From: Silurus meridionalis
Lineage: Eukaryota > Chordata > Actinopteri > Siluriformes > Siluridae
Direction of reading: 5' to 3'
DNA length: 64,000 bases
Assembly: GCF_014805685.1 (NCBI RefSeq)
Contig: NC_060887.1
Location: 29,853,963-29,917,962 of the forward strand
Below are positions 56,991 through 64,000 of the stretch, one piece after another. The position numbers were made by a program, and so were the translations under genes. Under the pieces are notes generated by a model. That model had not been told where the DNA came from and searched no databases. It was given only the letters and a program-made list of their open reading frames with translations. Every line of letters begins with the position of its first letter. Positions within the stretch are counted from its first letter, which is position 1.

Positions 56991-59221
56991 TATATCCCTC
57001 TTAACTAACAGGTGCCTTGATAAAGAGATAATCAATGTTATTCACTTCACTAGTCATAATGTTATAGTGTCATAATGTTATGCCTGCGATCTTTGGTAGC
57101 CATATCAGATTATTTTAATCCAGATCATTTTGGACTGTTGTGAATTAAAGTGTAACAGCACCAGTAATGGTAATACAATATACATAGAATTGTATTATAA
57201 AGCCACAGTGGCTTATTTCTTTCTGGTCCAGACTTTAAATTTACACATCCTATCAATGACGACTATGTTAGGTGATTAAAAGGGGGGAAACTCTGGTGCA
57301 TTCAAAATACATCAACAGCACCCATTTGATATGTAGTCAAAGGTGTAATAAATGTAAAGAGGTGCTTTATCTACTTTATTGTTGCCTTTCAAGAAGAGAC
57401 TAAAAGTAAATATACTAAGCAAACACTGGCTAATCAAAGTACAAATTACACAAAATAAGAGTCAACAGAATTAAGGTTTACTGATTCGTTTTTGGTGCTC
57501 TGTTTAGAATGTTTACTATTCAAAGGAAAGGTTCATGGCATGAACCCATTAGAGCATTTCAGACTTACAAATTAGAAATCAGGAATGCAGCTGCCTTTAA
57601 GTGTGCGTAATAGATTGTGAACCAAATTCTTATTAGGCCTATTGCTAGTGAGACCTTGTGAAGTAATGCATTGCTCAAACCTAGTGCTAATTTGTAGCCC
57701 TCCTATCTAATATCATGCCCCATTTTCGGTCGATGTGGTCATAGAACATCCAAGACTGTGGTGTATACAGTAGCAGCCATGTTGCGGTTGAAAAAAAGTA
57801 TAAAAAATACTGTAATCTGTCATTCCACTAAAAGCCTTCAAAAATCTCTGCCTAGACATATGGAAAGTGTCATTACAGGCAAGCATGTAGCTGTAAACAG
57901 GCTGACCAGCTGAAAAATTTATGGGATGCTGTCTAACAAGCAGATTTCAGTTGCAGTTGTAGGAGTGTCACTTATACTGCTAACAATTCTCTCAAGTGAC
58001 ATTTCACGAGGAGTTGGACACACTTTTCAAGAGCCTAGTTTTAACAAAAACCCATGGCGTGACATATGAAAGACACATTACTATATGTACTCTGTAAACC
58101 TGAGGACCATTCAGATATACCATATACACTGATTTATGCACACGTATTTACACTAGGAATACACCAAGTTGAGTACAATGTATATACTAGGAGAGCATCT
58201 AATTCCTTAGTGAGAATGCAAGTGGTGTGGCAGTACAGCAGCCTGGCTCTGCTTCCTCACAGTGTCTGTTTCTTTTTCTCTCTCTTTTTGATTAGCAAAT
58301 TTCATCCTTTTTATCCAGTTTCCAAGGAAACAAAGTTCCTTAGCTTTTGCTGTTACACATTAAGCAGATCTAAGTTTAGTTAAGACCAAGTGTCTGGTGT
58401 AAGCTCTTTCATCATGAATTAAATGAAATCACCAGAGTATCGCTGCTGTTTTGCTTCCTCTTTCTGTTCAAACAATGAAAGTGTAGAAAAACAACCTTCC
58501 TGTGTCACAACTTCACACAACGCTTCCATTTATTCTCTGGCTCTTCCACAGACATGGCATTTTGTGTGTCATTTAAATGAATGAACCTGTCTCCTAGCTT
58601 ATAGCAGTGTGATGAATTATACATACAAAACCGAAAATGTCCTTGCTAGATATTAGTGTGGCCATTATGAATTGTACTCTGAAGTAAGTGTTCTAAATAC
58701 ACCGCACAGTGATGAGACGTCATGGTGCTGCAAATTAGATGGACCTTGGGGAGCGGTGATACCTCTGTGCTCAATAGGCTTTGCAGTGGTGATTGATTTC
58801 TAAGATTTTTAATGTGTATTCTGTATAAAGAACATTGTTGTGAGGTTTAGGCTCCCCTATCAGCATTTCAAATCTGATAGTCTTTTCAGAAATATTTCCT
58901 GTGTTGCTCAGTAAAAAATGCTGCAAAACATCCTTTTTTTTTTTTTTTTTGTAATTATAATACTGACCTTTGTCCTGCTGATATTACAGACAGCTGTGAT
59001 ATAGAAATAAGCAATAACAGACAATCGTTTTTGTATTGAAACAGGTTTTTCTTCATTCATTATTCAACAAAGCATTTATCTTATCTGGGAATAATGTATT
59101 TTTTTAATTAATCAATACATTTGTTATTTTATTTGACCAAATGCAAGCCATTGTTTGGTTAGGCACTCAAAATAGTATTAAACTGTGGTATAGCATAATG
59201 TGTTTCACAATGTTTTATATC
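56991..59221. other. unassigned sequence
   Basis: AT-rich. A run of T at about 58931-58950. A 105-codon plus frame (58066-58383) is not recognised. No feature supported. Confidence 0.45.
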
Positions 59222-59305
59222 TCTGGTAGTCTAGTGGCCAGGATTCAACTCTCACTGCCATGGCCAGTGCCATAGTGCCAGGGTTTGATTCGGATTATTC
59301 TTTAG
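59222..59305 (+). pseudogene. tRNA-Glu-like pseudogene or SINE head
   Basis: tctctggtagtctagtggcc followed by aggattcaactctcac resembles the 5' half of tRNA-Glu (tccctggtggtctagtgg, A box inside). The anticodon loop region actctcactgcca retains ctctcac (CTC, Glu). After an insertion, gccagggtttgattcgg resembles the T arm (B box). The 3' acceptor strand does not pair, so it is not a working tRNA. Confidence 0.6.
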
Positions 59306-60372
59306 GTAAGTGTAAGCTTAGTTTAGTTTTTAAGGCGTTTACGCCTTATTTATTAGAGCATATGGTGTCTTTTTCTTTTCTTTTTTCAACCATACCTGAA
59401 TAAACATCCTCTACCGAAGCTCACAAGCTTCCACTTCTGGCAGTAATCAAAGCTGCAGAAGCTTTGCAGGCAACACACAAACTCTATAGAGAAACAGCAG
59501 CTGCAGGTTTTAAGCTGCAGCATGTCTCTATTTCAGCAGATAGACTGAATAAAGGTATTGCAGCTCTGTTAAGTAACATCAGCTGTGAAGGAATTTAACA
59601 TTGAAATACGAACTCACCAAAGGACAGAGAACAACTTTAGGATGAGAATAGACTGAGGCACAATGGCTGAATGCACAATATTAAAAAAACCCTGATCGAT
59701 AAGTTAGGGTTTCATTAGCAATGAGAAATTGCTGTTTGTCTTACTAAAGGCACAGCCATAAAAAAACAATCCATATTTAAAGTACATCCAAAATAAATCA
59801 TCATGGGCTCGTCATTAATAATCGCATACAATAGCTCAGGGTTATAGCTGAAGTAATGGTGTATGCAGGCAGAGATTTCGTGCCATGCCGGTGCATGTAC
59901 ATTAATGCTGGCAGCATGGTATGGTGTTTTTGTACATCTAATACTATGCAAAAATTAATGCAGTGCACAGACGTGTACAGCATGTACAAAACCTTTCTAC
60001 TGCACCTCACTACCATAGCACATATTCAAAATAACTTAAAAATATCAAGAAGCATGTGTTTAGTTTAGTAATAATTGTAGTAATTGAACAATTTTGGCAT
60101 TAACTAGTCAAGAAGCTTAGCAAAAAAAAACAGTAATTTGTGAACGATTTCTACCATAATTACATGCCTACAGTTAGAAATGCTATAATCTTATAAAGGC
60201 CTTCAGAAGCCAATCTCCCTGTATACAGTACAGGGGTGTAACTGCACATTTGCTAAGGAGTATAGAGTAAAATCATGGTTTGTGCCCCATCCCAAAAAAA
60301 GGGGTAAATACAAGAATAAATACACTATGTGCAATTTCTCCCCCCATGTTCAGGCCCCCTATGCACTGCATA
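59306..60372. other. unassigned sequence
   Basis: No feature supported. Short frames at 59715-59951, 59801-60016 and 59856-60068 overlap on opposite strands with no similarity I know. Confidence 0.45.
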
Positions 60373-60799
60373 TACTTAATGGACGAATGTTATTGGACAC
60401 CTGACAGTAAGATTTGTATGTGCTTTTTTTGAACATCCCATTTCATATTTATGCACCATCTGATGGCATAATAACAGTTACGATTCTGGGAAGATGTTCC
60501 ACCAGATTTTATTGGATAATTGTGGAGATTTAAGCTTATTAAGTAGAGTCAGGTACTGAAGTAGGATGATGAAGTGTCCTACATCAGTAGGGATCCGTCA
60601 AGCTCTTACACTTTACATTATTGTTATGCTAGAACAGGTTTTGGTCTTCTAGTTCAGAAAATAAAAAATGTAATGCTACTGCAATCAAAGTCAGCCAATA
60701 TAATTATAAGCCTCCGACACCAGTGCAATATCAGTTTGGGGAAGGACCAAATACACCTGAAAAAGTCAGGTGTCTCAATACTTTTGTCCATATAGTGTA
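60373..60799. mobile_element. non-autonomous Tc1-type element (sibling of the one split at 49-52 kb)
   Basis: Flanked by TA. Left end tacttaatggacgaatgtta then ttggacacctgac; right end in reverse tacactatatggacaaaagt then attgagacacctgac. Interior blocks tgctttttttgaacatccc, gatgttccaccagatttta, gagtcaggtactgaagta and gctagaacaggttttgg parallel 48983-49038 and 52159-52545. No coding content. Confidence 0.8.
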
Positions 60800-61019
60800 C
60801 CTTAGATTCTCTGGAGCTCTTCCAGAGAAAATGAAACTATTCTTAGAGACATTACTTTAGTTAGTGTAGTTGATGGTGAAATGTCTAGTATGTGATATGT
60901 GAAATGTGTTATGTCTAATGTCCCACACATAAAATCCCATGTGTTTTACTTGTTAAATTAAGTTCTGTTGACTGTGATGGCCATACTGTATGATTGACAT
61001 CATTTATATCCTCATTAAT

Positions 61020-61200
61020 GAATTCAGTAAGCCCTTAGGCTCTGACAGGTGAATGGAAGAGAGACAACTGTAGCTTTGCTCATTAGGGATAAACTTATAT
61101 GAGATTTATACATATTTTATATTTGTAATGTATTTAACTCTGTAAAGCTGCTTTGGGACAATGTTCATTGTCCATAAAAATGAAATAAAATGGAATCAAA
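61020..61200 (-). repeat. dispersed fish repeat X, reverse orientation, 3' part
   Basis: ctcattagggataaacttat, then tctgtaaagctgctttggga and caatgttcattgtccataaa, matching the reverse of the start of repeat X. Confidence 0.65.
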
Positions 61201-61296
61201 TCAAATGAAATCAAATCAAATAAAAGCAAATAAAATAAAAGCAAATAAAATAAATAATAAATAAATATTATAAATAATAAATAAATGTTATTTCAT

Positions 61297-61341
<45 letters not shown>

Positions 61342-61345
61342 TAAA
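61201..61345. repeat. A-rich simple repeats ending in (AAT)n
   Basis: aaatcaaatcaaataaaagc-type repeats, then an (AAT)n run at about 61302-61340. Confidence 0.9.
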
Positions 61346-61736
61346 AGGCCTTTTTTGTTTTCACGTTTTTTGTTGACATTCCCTTATATTATTTTGTTGG
61401 CAAAAAAAAAAAATACAAGATGGAATATAAAGTGTAAAACTTAAGTGTCTTAACTTTTCACTGTTGGAGTAAACATTTGGGAAGTAAAATTTTGAGTTAC
61501 CTACATAAATTAAAAACAAATAACTGATATCAAAGCACTTCTGTACTCTGTAGCTGGTCAGAAACTGATTAGTGTTTGATAACAGAAGCTCTAACTATAG
61601 TGCTGATTTTTTTAGAATGCTATCTTTTTACGCTATCGTTTCTCTACTGTACCTGCAAACCTTCAAACAAGGATTTGTGGCAAACACATCACATAATCCA
61701 AAATTACCAATAAATAAATACAATTAAAAAAAACTT
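61346..61736. other. unassigned AT-rich sequence
   Basis: No feature supported. Confidence 0.45.
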
Positions 61737-62582
61737 GAGGTCAAACAGGAGCCTCCATGGACTATGATGTTTGTGGATGATATTGTGATTTGTGGTGAGA
61801 GTAGGGAACAGGTTGAGAAGAGCCTGGAGAGGTGGAGGTACGCACTGGAGATAAGGGGAATGAAAGTCAGTAGGAATAACACAGAGTACATGTGTGTGAA
61901 TGAGAGGGAGGGCAGTGGAGTGGTGCAGTTGCAGGTAGAAGAGGTGGAGAAGGTAGTGGACCTCGGGTTCCTGGGGTCAACAGTGCAAAGTAATGGAGAG
62001 TGTGTTAGAGAAGTGAAGAAAAGAGTGCAGGCAGGGTGGAGTGGGTGGAGAAGAGTGATAGCAGGAGTGATTTGTGATAGAAGAGTATCTGTAAGAGTGA
62101 AAGGGAAAGTTTATAGGACTGTAGTGAGACCTGCAATGTTTTATGGTTTAGAGACAGTGGCATTGAGTAAAAGACAGGAGGTGAATCTGGAGGTAGCAGA
62201 GCTGAAGATGCTGAGGTTTTGGTTGGTAGTGACGAGGATGGACAGAATTAGAAATGAGTTTATTAGAAGGACAGCACATGTATAATGTTTGGGAGACAAG
62301 GTGAGGGAGGAGAGATTGAGATGGTTTGGACATGTGCAGAGGAGGGACATGGGGTATATCGGTAGGAGAATGCTGAGGATGGAGCCGACAGGAAGGAGGA
62401 AAAGAGGAAGACCAAGGAGGAGGTTTATGTATGTGGTGAGGGAAGACATGCAGGTAGTTGTGTTGAAAGAGGCAGATGTAGAGGACAGGGGGGTATGGAG
62501 ACGGAATATCTGCTGTGGCGACCCCTAATGAAAGAAACCGAAAGAAGAAGAAGAAGAAGAAGAAGAAGAAGAAGAAGAAGAA
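61737..62582 (+). mobile_element. RTE-clade LINE, copy D (5'-truncated)
   Basis: Starts within the RT at the gaggtca site and runs to the shared 3' end (ggcgacccctaatg then ccgaaagaagaag) with the longest (AAG)n tail of the set (about 62540-62582). No convincing target duplication. Confidence 0.9.
61764..62528 (+). pseudogene. RTE reverse transcriptase C-terminal half, copy D
   Basis: MMFVDDIVICGESREQVEKS keeps the catalytic Asp pair but everything upstream is missing. It continues EYMCVNEREGSGVVQLQVEE, STVQSNGECVREVKKRVQ, FYGLETVALSKRQEVNLEVA and RNEFIRRTAHV, where a stop at 62283 interrupts (copy A has GCFGD there). The frame resumes from 62289: FGHVQRRDMGYIGRRMLRM and GRRKRGRPRRRFMYVVRED. 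One stop apart, this is the best-preserved RT C-terminus beside copy C. The C-terminal basic block is probably RNA- or DNA-binding. Confidence 0.88.
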
Positions 62583-64000
62583 ATTTTTTTTTTTTACAAA
62601 AGATATATATTTTTTACGATGGTGAAGGTTTTATTATTGATCATTTATGGAAGGGGTCTCCAGTGTTAGTGTCCAGTGTCACCTATCATAAGTCAGTAAA
62701 AAGCTTTCTTGTACCCAGTCAAGCAGGCCTTATCAAAATCTACAAAAACACCTGAAGCTACTTTTCCAAATTTCTCTAACTGTAAGGCAGGAAATCAAGG
62801 CACTGGAAGTAGTGACAGTTTAGTGTTTGTGTGTGTTTGTGTGCTCACGCATGCTCTTCTTAGCTAAGCAGCGACCATATTGACTGCACAGCAACACACA
62901 AAAGAGCAGTCTCTTGGCACTAGGAAAAGAGTCTCCAGATTAGACATGGCCTTTTCCTTCACTGACAAAATTATCCAATTAAGATGCTTCTGGCTCTGAA
63001 AAGCAATCTAAGCATCGGGAGCCGTGACAGCACTGTTGATTTTCTTTACTTAATTGACACCCACCAACCCAGCCCCCAGACACAGAAACATTTATACACA
63101 CCCATACACGCACATGCTATTATAATGTTACAAAATATAGCATAGGGCAAGCAGCAAATACAAGTCACTGTAAAAAAATAGCAACTCCCAGCAGAGTGTA
63201 GTTTATATCGCTGTATATTTCTGTACCTTTTTGTGCTTCGGATTCACTGTAATCGTGATGATGCATATATTGTGCCTTAGACCTCTTTTGCTTCTTGTTC
63301 TTCATTTCAAATTTCTTGTTGCTCCCCAATGGCATGTAAAGGTGCCGCTTTTCACAGGAATTACATCCACGTCATGAGCCTGAAGTGATCTAGCTGTGCC
63401 CTGTAGCACACCTGATGCAGGATATCCGGTCCACCACAAACACATTATGTTCAGTAGCATCAGGCTGCTTGGAATCAGATTGGCCACTAAATCACATTTT
63501 GTGAAATAAGGACCAGCACAGTGCACTGTTATTAAAAGGCTGTTTATCCCAGCGATCGTGATTTCTCTCCCAGCATGTTGTTGACCGGAAGTGCTGAGAC
63601 TAGAGGCCATGAAAAGCAGGGTGCTCATTAGCAAGCTGTGTGAAAAATGCTCTCACCTGAAGCTCACAGTGGAAATGAGGAAAACAGCAGCTGTATGGTC
63701 ATAGCGTTTCACCAAAACCATACACAATGTTGCTGTTGCTGCTACTGTTGTTTTTATAAAACATTTTCTAGAAAACAAAACTGGCATCTCTGTCACTAAT
63801 TAAAAGTAACAGAAAGGAATGAAATATCCTCTTACATTTAGAATGGGAATACACGTCATATAAATGACATGAATCATAGTACATAATCGGGCCTTTAAAT
63901 AGATTTAATCTGATTTCTAGCCACCCTGTCTGTATTTTTTTACTTTGTGAATTTAATTATACATTTTTTTTAAGTATATCTTTTTTTTCTTTTTGGAAAT
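62583..64000. other. unassigned sequence at the right edge
   Basis: After a T run at about 62584-62595, the DNA is moderately AT-rich. A 110-codon minus frame (63302-63634) is open but resembles no ERG exon or other family I know. No splice-bounded exon recognised. Confidence 0.45.

Larger units (their letters stand above)
27941..64000 (-). other. kcnh2: kcnh2 intron 2 equivalent (partial, runs off the right edge)
   Basis: No upstream PAS exon (a motif such as YCNDGFCELxGY) was recognised to the right of exon 3, so the rest of the window is read as intron. That makes the intron at least 36 kb and loaded with insertions. A small GC-richer exon could have been missed by eye, so this is an inference. 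Confidence 0.6.

Noticed and set aside
59222..59305. Functional tRNA-Glu gene
   Set aside because: The acceptor arms do not pair and there is an insertion in the variable region; a pseudogene or SINE head.
63302..63634. Possible kcnh2 exon 1 or 2 at the right edge (minus strand)
   Set aside because: The translation lacks any PAS-domain motif and has no matching splice phase.

Overview
This 64 kb window is vertebrate, almost certainly teleost, genomic DNA. It is AT-rich and microsatellite-dense. It carries transposon families typical of ray-finned fish: RTE-clade LINEs, DIRS-type tyrosine-recombinase retroelements, Tc1-like elements with their miniature derivatives, and tRNA-derived SINEs. 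I cannot name the species; the SINE type would fit an ostariophysan such as a catfish, but that is a weak inference.

Only one host gene is supported: three internal exons on the minus strand near the middle (27782-27940, 27157-27642 and 26745-26956). Spliced in that order they encode part of an ether-a-go-go-related (ERG, Kv11) potassium channel. The best match from memory is KCNH2: the end of the N-terminal PAS domain, the PAS-to-S1 linker, and the segment just before S1. Reading frames join across both short introns (139 and 200 bp) with phase-1 boundaries at the places expected for KCNH2. I recognised no other exon. Positions 1-26744 are therefore read as part of one very long downstream intron (human intron 5 equivalent), and 27941-64000 as part of a very long upstream intron (human intron 2 equivalent). 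Exons 1, 2 and 6 onward should lie outside the window.

The downstream intron (1-26744) holds a possible hAT-like miniature element, several microsatellites, SINE copies, a Tc1 deletion derivative (6853-7340), a diverged two-copy tandem duplication (7942-8625), a decayed DIRS element on the minus strand (9252-11500), a (CA)n/(TG)n inverted pair and a 31-bp-arm palindrome (14428-14490). From about 15.5 to 26.7 kb it is mostly unassigned.

The upstream intron (27941-64000) is richer in elements. It holds five copies of one RTE-clade LINE family (29870-32640, 35891-37578, 49039-52158, 61737-62582 on plus; 52881-53922 on minus). All are broken, and two have clear 18-19 bp target duplications. It also holds a Tc1 transposon (42958-44269), a DIRS recombinase fragment on plus (55590-56205), a foldback Tc1-type miniature element (56472-56990) and several nested insertions. 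Three CTCF-like motifs lie within 1.4 kb (39206-40614).

I found no bacterial-style system, CRISPR array, rRNA or intact mobile element. Nothing here convinces me that a new biological system is present. The most useful leads are the CTCF-like motif cluster, the microsatellite serving as a splice polypyrimidine tract, the long palindromes and the nested-insertion chronology. Family assignments rest on recalled protein and repeat families; no database search was run.
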